Below the pieces are notes generated by a model. The model ran no database searches. It was not told the DNA's origin and worked only from the letters and a program-made list of their open reading frames with translations. Below, one piece after another: positions 1 to 8,101 of a stretch of 23,507 nucleotides of DNA. The position numbers and the translations under genes are program-made. Position 1 is the stretch's first letter, and every line of letters begins with the position of its first letter. Source of the DNA: CAYHOI01 sp964358175 (GTDB lineage: Bacteria; Margulisbacteria; Riflemargulisbacteria; GWF2-35-9); contig CAYHOI010000021.1 in the NCBI GenBank assembly GCA_964358175.1, forward strand, positions 1-23,507. The letters are read 5' to 3'.

Positions 1-264
<264 letters not shown>

Positions 265-341
265 ATTCAGCTTGGTTTACTATAAAGGTTTGAAATAACC
301 TAAATAAGATGAGTTAAACACTTAATTATGCAAGTTTATGA

Positions 342-465
342 GCTTGCTGGTGATTATAGCGAAGGAGAAACACCTGTTCCCATCCCGAACACAGAAGTAA
401 AGCCCTTCTGCGCCGATGGTACTGCATGGGAAACTTTGTGGGAGAGTAGGACGTTGCCAGCAAGC
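342..465 (+). rRNA. 5S ribosomal RNA
   Basis: About 77 bases after the 23S end lies a complete 5S rRNA. The terminal helix I is formed by GCTTGCTGG (342-350) and CCAGCAAGC (457-465). Between them are the conserved loop text CCCATCCCGAACACAG and the GGGAGAGTAGGACGTTGCCAG 3' portion. The 124 nt measured between the helix ends is slightly above the usual 115-120, so the mature ends may lie a few bases inside. The 23S-5S order and short spacer are typical of a bacterial rRNA operon. Confidence 0.95.
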
Positions 466-474
466 TTTTTTTTT
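457..474 (+). terminator. rRNA operon end, T-run after 5S helix I
   Basis: The 3' strand of 5S helix I (457-465) runs directly into nine T residues (466-474). This resembles an intrinsic terminator in which the 5S terminal stem is the hairpin. No separate local hairpin was seen, so the stem would be the long-range 342-350/457-465 pairing. Confidence 0.5.
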
Positions 475-581
475 CGATCTTCTTTCCAATAATACAGCCG
501 AAAAAACGAATACAAATATTCCCGTCAAATTTCCGATAGGAATTATGGGGAAGGTTTGTTTTGAAGGAGGCGACCCCCTAA

Positions 582-974
582 ATGAGCGCTTCTATTACGA
601 AATATTCAAGATATAATGAGAAATATTTAAGTTTAGTGAAATTTTCTCAAAACTCGTACGATATATTTAATATAGAGAAAAGAAAAGGGGTGGTCATCAT
701 GAGAGTACGAGTTAATCATCGAAGAAACGTAAAGGGAACTCCAGTTGATAAAAATTTTTGGAAAGAATATTCGCAGAGAGGGTTTAGGTTAGACCCTGCG
801 AATGATGGGATATTTCATCCAGATATTTTAGAGACGAAGTTTAGTCGCAAGTCGGAGGATACCTATGAAGTGGTAATCTCAGAGAATGCTCGTTTTAATA
901 TTGTTCCGGTTGCAAGCTTTATGAAGACCGTGTCTCAGATTGAAGGTCTTGTAAAGTATAAACTCTTTAAGTAG
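582..974 (+). CDS. Hypothetical small protein, partner of the downstream metallopeptidase-like gene
   Basis: The product is a small basic soluble protein (130 residues) with no signal peptide, membrane segment or family I recognise. Two starts are possible. ATG 582 has a strong Shine-Dalgarno AAGGAGG at 564-570, with an 11-nt spacer. ATG 699 is preceded by AAGGGG at 685-690 and would give 91 residues beginning MRVRVNHRRNVKG. The 597-690 stretch is very AT-rich and contains TATAAT-like text, so it could instead be promoter DNA for the shorter form. The stop codon overlaps the Shine-Dalgarno of the next gene, so the two genes are almost certainly co-transcribed and perhaps functionally paired. 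The function is unknown; a role as partner, inhibitor or co-factor of the neighbour is only a guess from position. Confidence 0.7.
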   Translation: MSASITKYSRYNEKYLSLVKFSQNSYDIFNIEKRKGVVIMRVRVNHRRNVKGTPVDKNFWKEYSQRGFRLDPANDGIFHPDILETKFSRKSEDTYEVVISENARFNIVPVASFMKTVSQIEGLVKYKLFK

Positions 975-982
975 GAGATCCT

Positions 983-1801
983 ATGATCAGTTCGGTTAGC
1001 AGATATGGTTTTTCCCCGATGAGCTTATGGAGCTCTGCCAGGATGAATAATGTCGGACAAGAAGCGTCTGTTAATACTGGCAATTTTGCCCCCATTCGTC
1101 CAAGAACCCATTCGACAGATTATGGGGCAACTCGGGGCCCAGTGATCCATTTGTATGATGTTCCTGCATCAATGCAGTGGATAGCCTCAGAAATTATGAG
1201 AGCATTTAAAATTAAGGTTAAAAATTCGGACAACCTTTTCAGCGAAGAGGAGTTGGAAGATATTTATTTAACGCTGAAGTCCATCCCCCCAGAACATCTT
1301 TCTGGCGTAACAATGATCGTAAAGAATAAAGGGTTGCAACTCAATATGGAGACTGTGCCCGCAGGGATGTTTACCAAAATGCATAAGAATCGTGTGTATG
1401 GAGCCTATGACAAATCAAACAAAAGAATATATATTTTTGACCTAGAAAAGCGGGAGCAACTCGCTGCTGTTCTTAAGCATGAGATCGGACACGCAGTTCA
1501 TAGCTATAATTTAAGTTTTGAAGAGTTTTATGCATTCATGCTTCGAAGTGGCTGGAATGTTGTAAGGCATGAACGCCAGCTCATAGAGGAAAATCAATTG
1601 TACAATATTGGCATGAGAAAGATTCCCTTGAGTAAAGAGGAAGCATTAAAGGTGATGGCGCATTTTGATTGGGAAAGTGTCCATCAAAACAAATCGAGGT
1701 TTAATGAATTCATGCTTGATTGTCCAGAGGATAGACGTGGAGACTACATTTACAAGAACCCCTATGAGACTTTTGCTTCATGCTACGAAAAAATATTCTA
1801 A
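983..1801 (+). CDS. HEXXH zinc metallopeptidase-like protein, lethal-factor-like catalytic layout
   Basis: A 272-residue protein with one clear catalytic motif, HEIGH, at residues 166-170 (LKHEIGHAVHSY). A candidate third zinc ligand is Glu262 in NPYETFASCY close to the C-terminus. An HEXXH helix followed 60-100 residues later by a Glu-containing aromatic helix is the arrangement of gluzincin-type toxins such as anthrax lethal factor and related zincin-like domains; this is a motif-level resemblance only. There is no classical signal peptide. The first 45 residues are rich in Ser, Asn and Pro and probably disordered, as in proteins secreted without a cleavable signal. ATG 983 has AGGAG at 973-977, overlapping the stop of the preceding gene. 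The substrate is unknown; an intracellular housekeeping peptidase is an alternative. Confidence 0.8.
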   Translation: MISSVSRYGFSPMSLWSSARMNNVGQEASVNTGNFAPIRPRTHSTDYGATRGPVIHLYDVPASMQWIASEIMRAFKIKVKNSDNLFSEEELEDIYLTLKSIPPEHLSGVTMIVKNKGLQLNMETVPAGMFTKMHKNRVYGAYDKSNKRIYIFDLEKREQLAAVLKHEIGHAVHSYNLSFEEFYAFMLRSGWNVVRHERQLIEENQLYNIGMRKIPLSKEEALKVMAHFDWESVHQNKSRFNEFMLDCPEDRRGDYIYKNPYETFASCYEKIF

Positions 1802-1824
1802 AGTTCAATTTCAGCCTCCTTCTG

Positions 1825-1852
1825 TTGAGTAATCCATCTTTTTCTGTATAAT
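1825..1852 (+). promoter_or_regulatory. Sigma70-like promoter of the outer-membrane protein and gatCAB unit
   Basis: TTGAGT (1825-1830) and a perfect TATAAT (847-852 of the second kilobase, i.e. 1847-1852) are separated by 16 nt. They lie 31 nt upstream of ATG 1884, which has its own Shine-Dalgarno AAGGGG. No terminator is seen between this gene and gatC, so the promoter may serve the whole plus-strand run to 6226. Confidence 0.65.
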
Positions 1853-1883
1853 GAAATCAGCTTCATACTGAAAGGGGTTTTGA

Positions 1884-2996
1884 ATGTTACATAAATTGGC
1901 ATGGATAGTGGGAGTCGGAGTGATTGGGAGTCTGGGATTTGCCTTCAATGAGGCGGAATTTGCTTCCGCGAAGGTTATAGGGCTTGGTGGAGCCTACGCT
2001 GCCATTGCCAATGATGAAAATGCGCTTTTTTATAATCCAGCGGGGCTTTCATTTATCGATCCTGGTATGCTCGGACATGTCAACCTTGAAGCATCGATGA
2101 TGAACGACGAAGGAGCTCGCAAGATTGAACAAACGATCTTGACCTACACGACTGGGAACAATAGCGTAGGCTGGAATAATAGCGCACTACAATCAGCATT
2201 GAACGGACAGTCCATGCATCTTTATATGGCAGGTGGCGCATCATACTTCACCTCGGGATTTGCGCTCGGAGCACATACAGCAAGAAACATGTTTATTCGG
2301 TATTCCTCCTCAGGACAAACGGTGAATGGCTTCGGAAAAAATATTCTCTCGTGGGGTTTATCTGGGCGTCCAGCGGAAAATCTGGCCATTGGGGTCACGA
2401 TTAAAGCCATTTCGGTAGAGGCGTTTAATTCGACCTCTACCTGGTCAGCACTATCTGCAGAAGGTGCCAAGGGAACTGCGCTTGATGACAACAAAAACAA
2501 GTTGGGGCGTATGCTTGCCCTGAATGTTGGTGCAATGAGTAAGTTTGGCGATTTTTCTGTAGGAGTCTCGATTGAAAACGCTTTTGCGACAGAGGTTAAC
2601 TGGGAGGATAAAAGTGGGAAGTCGATTACTCAGAATAAATCAACCTATCAGAAGGCCATAGTGTCTGTGCCCCGAATTGGACTCGGCTATAGTAGCGCAG
2701 AAAATACTTTGTTGGCTTTTGATATTGCCCGGTTTGATAATGCAGATAACACTACGCTTCATTTTGGGATTCAGCAAAAGCTGGCAGATATTCCCTTTAT
2801 CGAATGGCTTGGAGGAGTGACGGTTAGAGCGGGGTATGTTATGGGTAAACAAGATAAGTTGGATGTTAATTCTCAGGTTATTGGAGCGAGTTTTAGAATC
2901 CTCATAGCAAAAATAAATGTCAATATGATTACCAAAACGATTGGCATTGGTTCTCCTCTGAGTGAGTTTAGTGCGTCTGGGCAGCTTACCTTTTAG
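1884..2996 (+). CDS. PorV/UPF0164-type outer-membrane beta-barrel protein
   Basis: A 370-residue protein with an N-terminal hydrophobic signal segment (about residues 1-20). It is followed by the hallmark of this superfamily: GLGGAYAAIANDENALFYNPAGL, here broken as GLGGAYAAIAND then ENALFYNPAGL (roughly residues 34-56). The remainder alternates polar and hydrophobic residues with many Gly and aromatic residues, as expected for transmembrane beta-strands, and ends GQLTF with a terminal Phe typical of outer-membrane proteins. Relatives include PorV (a type IX secretion component), UPF0164 proteins and FadL-like barrels. With no other type IX gene in view I would not assign secretion. Its presence implies an outer membrane. 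It has its own promoter and Shine-Dalgarno. gatC starts 13 nt after its stop. Confidence 0.85.
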   Translation: MLHKLAWIVGVGVIGSLGFAFNEAEFASAKVIGLGGAYAAIANDENALFYNPAGLSFIDPGMLGHVNLEASMMNDEGARKIEQTILTYTTGNNSVGWNNSALQSALNGQSMHLYMAGGASYFTSGFALGAHTARNMFIRYSSSGQTVNGFGKNILSWGLSGRPAENLAIGVTIKAISVEAFNSTSTWSALSAEGAKGTALDDNKNKLGRMLALNVGAMSKFGDFSVGVSIENAFATEVNWEDKSGKSITQNKSTYQKAIVSVPRIGLGYSSAENTLLAFDIARFDNADNTTLHFGIQQKLADIPFIEWLGGVTVRAGYVMGKQDKLDVNSQVIGASFRILIAKINVNMITKTIGIGSPLSEFSASGQLTF

Positions 2997-3009
2997 AGCA
3001 TAATCGATC

Positions 3010-3303
3010 TTGACCGTGATTACTCAGGAGACTGTCCGATATCTAGCGACTTTGTCACGACTGCGATTTAGCGATAATGAGAGTGATTTATTTTCAAAGG
3101 ACTTGGATAACATTTTTGAATACGCATCCGTACTAAGTCGACTCGACACAGAGAATGCTCGACCATCTGCACATGTCAATGCCCCTCAGAATGTAATGAA
3201 AGAGGATTACGTGAGCATTTTTGATGCAGAACAGATTCTGGAAAATGCTCCTTCCCAGGAAAACCATTCTTTTTGTGTTCCCAGAATATTGGCAGAGGAT
3301 TGA
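3010..3303 (+). CDS. gatC: Glutamyl-/aspartyl-tRNA amidotransferase subunit C
   Basis: A 97-residue GatC, the small subunit that holds GatA and GatB together in the complex converting Glu-tRNA(Gln) and/or Asp-tRNA(Asn) to the amide forms. The family pattern is visible: an N-terminal helix with VRYLATLSRLRFSD, a middle helix LDNIFEYASVLSRLD, and a C-terminal segment ending ENHSFCVPRILAED. The start is non-ATG: TTG 3010 or GTG 3016, with no strong Shine-Dalgarno before either. Translation may therefore depend on the upstream gene 13 nt away. The stop TGA shares its final A with the ATG of gatA. Confidence 0.93.
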   Translation: MTVITQETVRYLATLSRLRFSDNESDLFSKDLDNIFEYASVLSRLDTENARPSAHVNAPQNVMKEDYVSIFDAEQILENAPSQENHSFCVPRILAED

Positions 3304-4775
3304 TGGGCTTGCTACATCTTTCCGCAACTGAATTGTTTAAGAAGCTTCAGAGTGGGGATCTTTCGTCTACTGAGCTAACCCAAGCTTGCCTAGATCAAAT
3401 TCAAAAAACAAATCCAACGTTGCAATCTTTTTTGACCTTCACAGACAAAGAGGCCCTAGAGACTGCGACCATCGTTGATCAAAAAATCGCAAGGGGAGAA
3501 CCACTCCGTCTCTTGGAGGGCATCCCCATCGCGCTCAAAGACAACCTGTGTACCCAAGGTATTCGTACCACTTGCGGATCCAGAATGCTTGAGAATTTTA
3601 TCCCCCCCTACTCAGCCACAGTCGTCGCTCTGCTAAAAGCCCGCAATATGCCTATGCTGGGAAAGACCAATATGGATGAGTTTGCGATGGGCTCCTCCAC
3701 AGAGACATCTTATTTCCAGAAAACCTGCAACCCCTGGGATAAATGCTACGTGCCCGGGGGATCCTCTGGAGGTTCGGCTGTTGCGGTTGCAGGCTACCAG
3801 GCTCCTTTATCGATTGGTTCCGATACAGGGGGCTCTATTCGACAGCCTGCCAGCTTTTGTGGTGTCGTTGGAATGAAGCCAACGTATGGTCGAGTTTCGA
3901 GGTATGGGCTTATAGCATTCGCTTCTTCACTGGATCAAATCGGGCCATTTGCTCGAACGGTTGAGGATTGCGCCTCGCTATTAACGGTGCTGGCTGGCTA
4001 TGATCCTCGCGACTCAACGTCTCAAAATAAGCCCGCCGAAGACTATACGCAGTCGTCAAATTATCCTCTAAGAGGTGTTAAAATTGGTCTTCCAATTGAG
4101 CTTTTTCAGTATCTTTCAACTGAAATACGAGCCACGTATAATCGTGTCTTGGATCAACTCTCAGATGAAGGCGTCGAGTTAAGTTGGATTCAACTGCCTT
4201 CTCTTGAATATGCCTTGGCAACGTATTACATTATTGCTCCTGCCGAAGCCAGTTCAAATCTGGCTCGATACGACGGAGTACGGTTTGGCTATCGTTCATT
4301 AAAGGCAGATTCCATGCTTGAAATGATGGAGTGCTCTCGAAGTGAGGGTTTTGGTGCGGAAGTTAAGCGGAGAATTCTAATCGGCACGTATGTGCTCAGT
4401 TCCGGGTATTATGATGCTTATTATAAGAAAGCCCAGAAAGTGCGCACTCTGATTGAAGAGGATTTCTCTCGTGCATTTCGTGACGTGGATCATATCCTAT
4501 CTCCAACGACGGCTACACCAGCATTTCGATTTGGTGAAAAGACGAGAAATCCATTGGAGATGTACCTTTCTGATGTCATGACGATTCCAGCGAATTTGGC
4601 GGGGTTACCTGCTATTTCAATTCCATTCGATCTTTATCAGGGGTTGCCCATGGGGTTGCAACTGGTTGGTGCGTCATTTTCGGAGCGACGACTGCTTGCT
4701 GTCGCGCATCAAGTTGAGCATTTAGTGGGCTTTGACAAGAAGCGAAATTTTGCGCTTTTGCAAGGGGATTCCTGA
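3303..4775 (+). CDS. gatA: Glutamyl-/aspartyl-tRNA amidotransferase subunit A
   Basis: A 490-residue amidase-signature enzyme. It releases ammonia from glutamine (or asparagine) for transfer to the mischarged aminoacyl-tRNA held by GatB. The Ser-cisSer-Lys triad is complete: Lys79 in IPIALKDN, Ser154 in PGGSSGGSAV and Ser178 in GSDTGGSIR. These are the same positions known for the Staphylococcus aureus enzyme, which supports ATG 3303 rather than the longer open frame beginning at 3273. A Shine-Dalgarno-like GGCAGAGG precedes it. The start overlaps the gatC stop, and its own stop overlaps the gatB start (TGATG), giving translational coupling for a 1:1:1 complex. Length is normal for the family. 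Confidence 0.97.
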   Translation: MGLLHLSATELFKKLQSGDLSSTELTQACLDQIQKTNPTLQSFLTFTDKEALETATIVDQKIARGEPLRLLEGIPIALKDNLCTQGIRTTCGSRMLENFIPPYSATVVALLKARNMPMLGKTNMDEFAMGSSTETSYFQKTCNPWDKCYVPGGSSGGSAVAVAGYQAPLSIGSDTGGSIRQPASFCGVVGMKPTYGRVSRYGLIAFASSLDQIGPFARTVEDCASLLTVLAGYDPRDSTSQNKPAEDYTQSSNYPLRGVKIGLPIELFQYLSTEIRATYNRVLDQLSDEGVELSWIQLPSLEYALATYYIIAPAEASSNLARYDGVRFGYRSLKADSMLEMMECSRSEGFGAEVKRRILIGTYVLSSGYYDAYYKKAQKVRTLIEEDFSRAFRDVDHILSPTTATPAFRFGEKTRNPLEMYLSDVMTIPANLAGLPAISIPFDLYQGLPMGLQLVGASFSERRLLAVAHQVEHLVGFDKKRNFALLQGDS

Positions 4776-6226
4776 TGAAGTGGGAAGTAGTTGTTGGGCT
4801 GGAAATTCACGCACAAATGACGACAGCTTCCAAGTTGTTTTGTCACTGTTCCGCCCAGTTTGGTGGGCCACCAAACAGCCAGATATGCCCTATTTGCGCG
4901 GGGTTTCCAGGGGCTCTTCCGGTGCTGAATAAAACGGTTGCAGACTATGCAATTCGGTTGGGCTTATCTACCAATTGTAAAATAAATCCCCAAAATGAAT
5001 TTGCCAGAAAAAATTATTTTTATCCTGATCTTCCTAAGGGGTATCAAATATCTCAATTTGATCACCCCATTTGTTCAAAGGGGTTCTTGGATGTTGAAGT
5101 GGAAGGACAGAAAAGTCGAATCGGTATTACTAGGATTCATATGGAGGAGGACGCTGGGAAGCTGGTGCATCAGGGAAGCGACAATATTAAAGGTGCTACG
5201 TCGAGCCTGGTAGACCTTAATCGCTCTTCAGTTCCTCTGCTGGAAATTGTTAGTGAACCTGATATTCGGTCTGCCAAAGAAGCTAAAGCATATATGGAGA
5301 AAATGCATCAAATATTGCGATATTTGGATATATGTGATGGAAATATGGAGGAAGGATCCTTAAGATGTGATGCCAATATTTCCGTGCGGCACTTTGGCCA
5401 AAGCAACCTCGGCACTAAGACGGAAGTTAAGAATCTGAACTCCTTTAAGGCTGTTGAGCGTGCAATTAATATTGAGGTTGAACGACAAGTTGAGTTGTTG
5501 GAGGAGGGGGGTGCGATCATTCAAGAAACCCGGCATTACAATGAGTCCACGAATAGCACGAGAAGTCTCCGGAGCAAGGAGGAGGCACATGATTATCGAT
5601 ATTTTCCAGACCCCGATCTGGTGCCATTGATCATCGACGAGGCTTGGGTTAAAACAATTCGACAAAGTCTGCCGGAACTCGCGGAACAGCGAAGAACTCG
5701 GTACCAGTTAGAAATTGGATTACCTGAAGACATCGCGTCCAGGATAGTGAGTGATCGAGATAGGGCGGATTTTTTTGAGAGATGTGTTGCTGTGGGGACT
5801 GCTGAGCCTCGTGAGATTGCAAATTGGCTGGTAGGATCTATTCTTGCTCAATTAAATGTGGCGGGACTTTCAATCCAAAAAACAAAACTTACACCAGCGT
5901 TTCTTTGTCAACTTATTGAGATGATTCATGCAGGTCAATTGAGCGGTGCTTCCGCGAAGGCGATTCTTCCTGAAATCATGAAGACAGGAAAGTCTCCACG
6001 TGAGTTAGCCACGCAAAAAGGACTCTTTCAAGTATCTGCCTCAGATGAAATTGAGCATTTGGTGATGACTGTTATTGGAGAAAACCCGAAAGCGGTTGAA
6101 GACATCCGAAAGGGGAAAATGCAAACGTTTGGTTTTCTTGTCGGACAAGTGATGAAAAAGTCGCAAGGCAAAGCAAACGCTGGATTGGTTAACCATTCCC
6201 TTCGAAAACAGCTTCTTCTTGGCTGA
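4775..6226 (+). CDS. gatB: Aspartyl/glutamyl-tRNA amidotransferase subunit B
   Basis: A 483-residue GatB, the kinase/transamidation subunit. It phosphorylates the misacylated Glu or Asp on tRNA and replaces the phosphate with ammonia delivered from GatA. Visible hallmarks are VVGLEIHAQM at the N-terminus, a zinc-binding set CHC plus CPIC (about residues 28-41), ARKNYFYPDLPKGYQISQ, HMEEDAGK, EGSLRCDANIS and the DYRYFPDPDL motif. The C-terminal YqeY-like tail (about residues 335-483) is the tRNA-recognition part. AAGGGG at 4762-4767 is the Shine-Dalgarno. The last 38 nt overlap the end of the convergent coaX gene, so there is no room for a terminator between them. Confidence 0.97.
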   Translation: MKWEVVVGLEIHAQMTTASKLFCHCSAQFGGPPNSQICPICAGFPGALPVLNKTVADYAIRLGLSTNCKINPQNEFARKNYFYPDLPKGYQISQFDHPICSKGFLDVEVEGQKSRIGITRIHMEEDAGKLVHQGSDNIKGATSSLVDLNRSSVPLLEIVSEPDIRSAKEAKAYMEKMHQILRYLDICDGNMEEGSLRCDANISVRHFGQSNLGTKTEVKNLNSFKAVERAINIEVERQVELLEEGGAIIQETRHYNESTNSTRSLRSKEEAHDYRYFPDPDLVPLIIDEAWVKTIRQSLPELAEQRRTRYQLEIGLPEDIASRIVSDRDRADFFERCVAVGTAEPREIANWLVGSILAQLNVAGLSIQKTKLTPAFLCQLIEMIHAGQLSGASAKAILPEIMKTGKSPRELATQKGLFQVSASDEIEHLVMTVIGENPKAVEDIRKGKMQTFGFLVGQVMKKSQGKANAGLVNHSLRKQLLLG

Positions 6227-6920
6227 GCAGGTGAATTCCTTGTAATATTAAATCTGGATTAACTATCTGTATTGCAGGGATGTGTTCCGCAAGCCTAAGT
6301 GAATCACCCCCTGTTGCAATGACAAGCATTCTCTTTCCTAATTCAGCTATAGCTTTTGCGATCATTTGCTCGATGCCCAGGGTGAGGAGGTGATGTATGC
6401 CAGAATCTATAGCGAGGTTTGTCTTCGATTCAAGGAGAACACGTGGAATATCTGTTGATGTTGTGATTGGGAGCTGGGCGGTTCCTTTCGCAAGAATTCG
6501 TTTTTGAAGAAATCTGCCGGGACAGATCGCCCCCCCCTTAAAGACTCCCTGAATGGCACACGTCATTGTCATTGCGGTTCCCATGTCAATAACGATTACA
6601 TTTTTCCCATAAAGTTTTGTCGCAGCATGAAGCGCAACAATTCGGTCAATGCCTACGCCTAGCGGAATATCCTGAATGGGAATAGAGTTACGCGATATCC
6701 ATTGGGCTGCTGGATAGAGGTGCTTAAATTTGATATCCAATGATGGAACCACGGAAGAAATGAGTATTTTCTCGACAGAAGGTAGTCGAGGGGCATTTCG
6801 TCGACGAGTTTTGTAAACATCCTTGCTGATGAGATCGGATCCATGAAAATATCCGACCTTAATAGCACTATTTCCGATGTCTACGGCAACTAGATTTACT
6901 GAAAGTTTCGTTTGAGCCAT
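6189..6920 (-). CDS. coaX: Type III pantothenate kinase
   Basis: A 243-residue CoaX, which phosphorylates pantothenate in the first committed step of coenzyme A synthesis. It is an ASKHA-fold cytoplasmic enzyme, usually a dimer. Motifs in order are VDIGNSAIKVGYF (from residue 13, catalytic Asp14), PLGVGIDR (86-93, pantothenate site), VIDMGTAMT (110-118, nucleotide phosphate site), GGAICPG (129-135) and ATGGDS (202-207). ATG 6920 is the only start that keeps motif 1 complete. It lies 25 nt inside the upstream ATPase gene and has no strong Shine-Dalgarno, so translation is probably coupled. The 3' end overlaps gatB by 38 nt on the other strand. Length is slightly below the typical 250-260. Confidence 0.93.
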   Translation of the reverse strand: MAQTKLSVNLVAVDIGNSAIKVGYFHGSDLISKDVYKTRRRNAPRLPSVEKILISSVVPSLDIKFKHLYPAAQWISRNSIPIQDIPLGVGIDRIVALHAATKLYGKNVIVIDMGTAMTMTCAIQGVFKGGAICPGRFLQKRILAKGTAQLPITTSTDIPRVLLESKTNLAIDSGIHHLLTLGIEQMIAKAIAELGKRMLVIATGGDSLRLAEHIPAIQIVNPDLILQGIHLLSQEEAVFEGNG

Positions 6921-7993
6921 TCTCGCAAGAGGATATTCGTAATGATATATGCCCCGTTCTCCTTGTGGATAAAATTCTTTTTTATTAAAGCAGTGATAGA
7001 GGTCTGAACCGAGGGAACGGAGACCAATCCGTTTTGGTAGATAAAGTCACCCTTAAATACTTGTGCTCCTCCCTCTCTTGCAATTGAAATGATGAGGCCC
7101 TTCTGGTGAGCGGATAGTGCGCCGAAAGCGTGATAAAACATATCTTCACGCAAATTAACAATTTCCTTGAGGGCTCCGGAGATGTCCATGAGGCTTACTC
7201 GTTTAAAGAAACGACCCTTTTCGATAAGCTGGGCAAGCAAAATATTGATAAAGGCTATCTCGCCATCCATGCTTGAGAGGATCTTGTCAATGACAGCGGC
7301 TGTAGGTTTTATATCATGATCCTTAAAGTTGTTTTCTAAATAAAAATATAAAATATTGGAGGGAATCTTTCCTAAGTCAAGTCGAGCTTTAATTCCGATT
7401 TTTGAAAGTATTTTTTTGGGGAGAATTTGGTCAAGTTCTTTTGCTTTTGAACTCATGAAAACATAGAACACGCCAGGCTTTATAGATTTTGCGATCATTT
7501 CGCTGATGCCAAGTTCTTTTATCTCCAAAAGGGAATGATATTCATCCAGTATAATGACCATCTTTTCACCTGTATTCTGGTAAATTCGATTGGGTATTTC
7601 AATCGCTTCAGCAAGGAATTGCTTGATATCTTTCTGGCTTATGTGATAGTCAATCTTAATGTCTACTCCTTGAACAGAGTTCATGCTTATTTTCGGGCGG
7701 ATATTCGGCAAATACTTTTGGCTGTCCTCGAAAATGTTCTTCACTTTGGATGACATGCTTTTCAATATTTGTTTGCTGTATTGCTCAAGAAAGGATTGCT
7801 CAGTATAGCCGTTCATGCAGTTAAAATAGATGGGCGTGATTTGTTGGCCTGATAGCCCCTCTGTCACACAAGAAGCCAAGTGCGATTTCCCTCTGTACCA
7901 TGGGCCTACGAGGAGGCTGCTTTCCCCATTTGTTATCGAGCGAGAAAGAAATTCCTTCTCGCTATCCCTCCCAATCGTTTGTGTCTGTGTCAT
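6896..7993 (-). CDS. Archaeal-type AAA/STAND P-loop ATPase with C-terminal winged helix
   Basis: A 365-residue ATPase. Walker A is GPWYRGKS (residues 30-37). Walker B is MVIILDEYH (145-153) with the DE-aromatic pattern of the archaeal ATPase (MNS clade, PF01637-like) group. A probable sensor serine follows in FYVFMSSKAKELDQ. The last 75 residues (from HAFGALSAHQKGLI to LLREWLKRNF) have the helical pattern of a winged helix, as is usual in these proteins. Such ATPases are often lineage-specific and poorly characterised, and are proposed to act in signalling, conflict or mobile-element functions. ATG 7993 has no clear Shine-Dalgarno. A possible promoter lies in the 108-nt gap to the upstream 979-residue gene. 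The coaX start overlaps its end. Confidence 0.82.
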   Translation of the reverse strand: MTQTQTIGRDSEKEFLSRSITNGESSLLVGPWYRGKSHLASCVTEGLSGQQITPIYFNCMNGYTEQSFLEQYSKQILKSMSSKVKNIFEDSQKYLPNIRPKISMNSVQGVDIKIDYHISQKDIKQFLAEAIEIPNRIYQNTGEKMVIILDEYHSLLEIKELGISEMIAKSIKPGVFYVFMSSKAKELDQILPKKILSKIGIKARLDLGKIPSNILYFYLENNFKDHDIKPTAAVIDKILSSMDGEIAFINILLAQLIEKGRFFKRVSLMDISGALKEIVNLREDMFYHAFGALSAHQKGLIISIAREGGAQVFKGDFIYQNGLVSVPSVQTSITALIKKNFIHKENGAYIITNILLREWLKRNFQ

Positions 7994-8022
7994 GGTTATT
8001 GCGCAATATGCCTTTCAACATA

Positions 8023-8051
8023 ATGGTATGCGAGGTCGCGCTGATCGTCAA
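8023..8051 (-). promoter_or_regulatory. Possible promoter for the ATPase gene
   Basis: On the minus strand TTGACG (complement of 8046-8051) is followed after 17 nt by TACCAT (complement of 8023-8028), 30 nt upstream of the ATPase start. The -35 is good and the -10 only moderate. It sits in the 108-nt intergenic gap, the longest one in this minus-strand run. A 10-bp palindrome ATTGCGCAAT at 7998-8007 lies between it and the start codon. Confidence 0.35.
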
Positions 8052-8101
8052 GGGATATCTCGCGGGCATGTTTGTTTGCGATATGTATATTTGCATAATG
8101 T

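Noticed and set aside
322..528. Minus-strand open frame covering the 5S rRNA
   Set aside because: It is antisense to a clear 5S gene and its T-run; the translation has no protein-like features.
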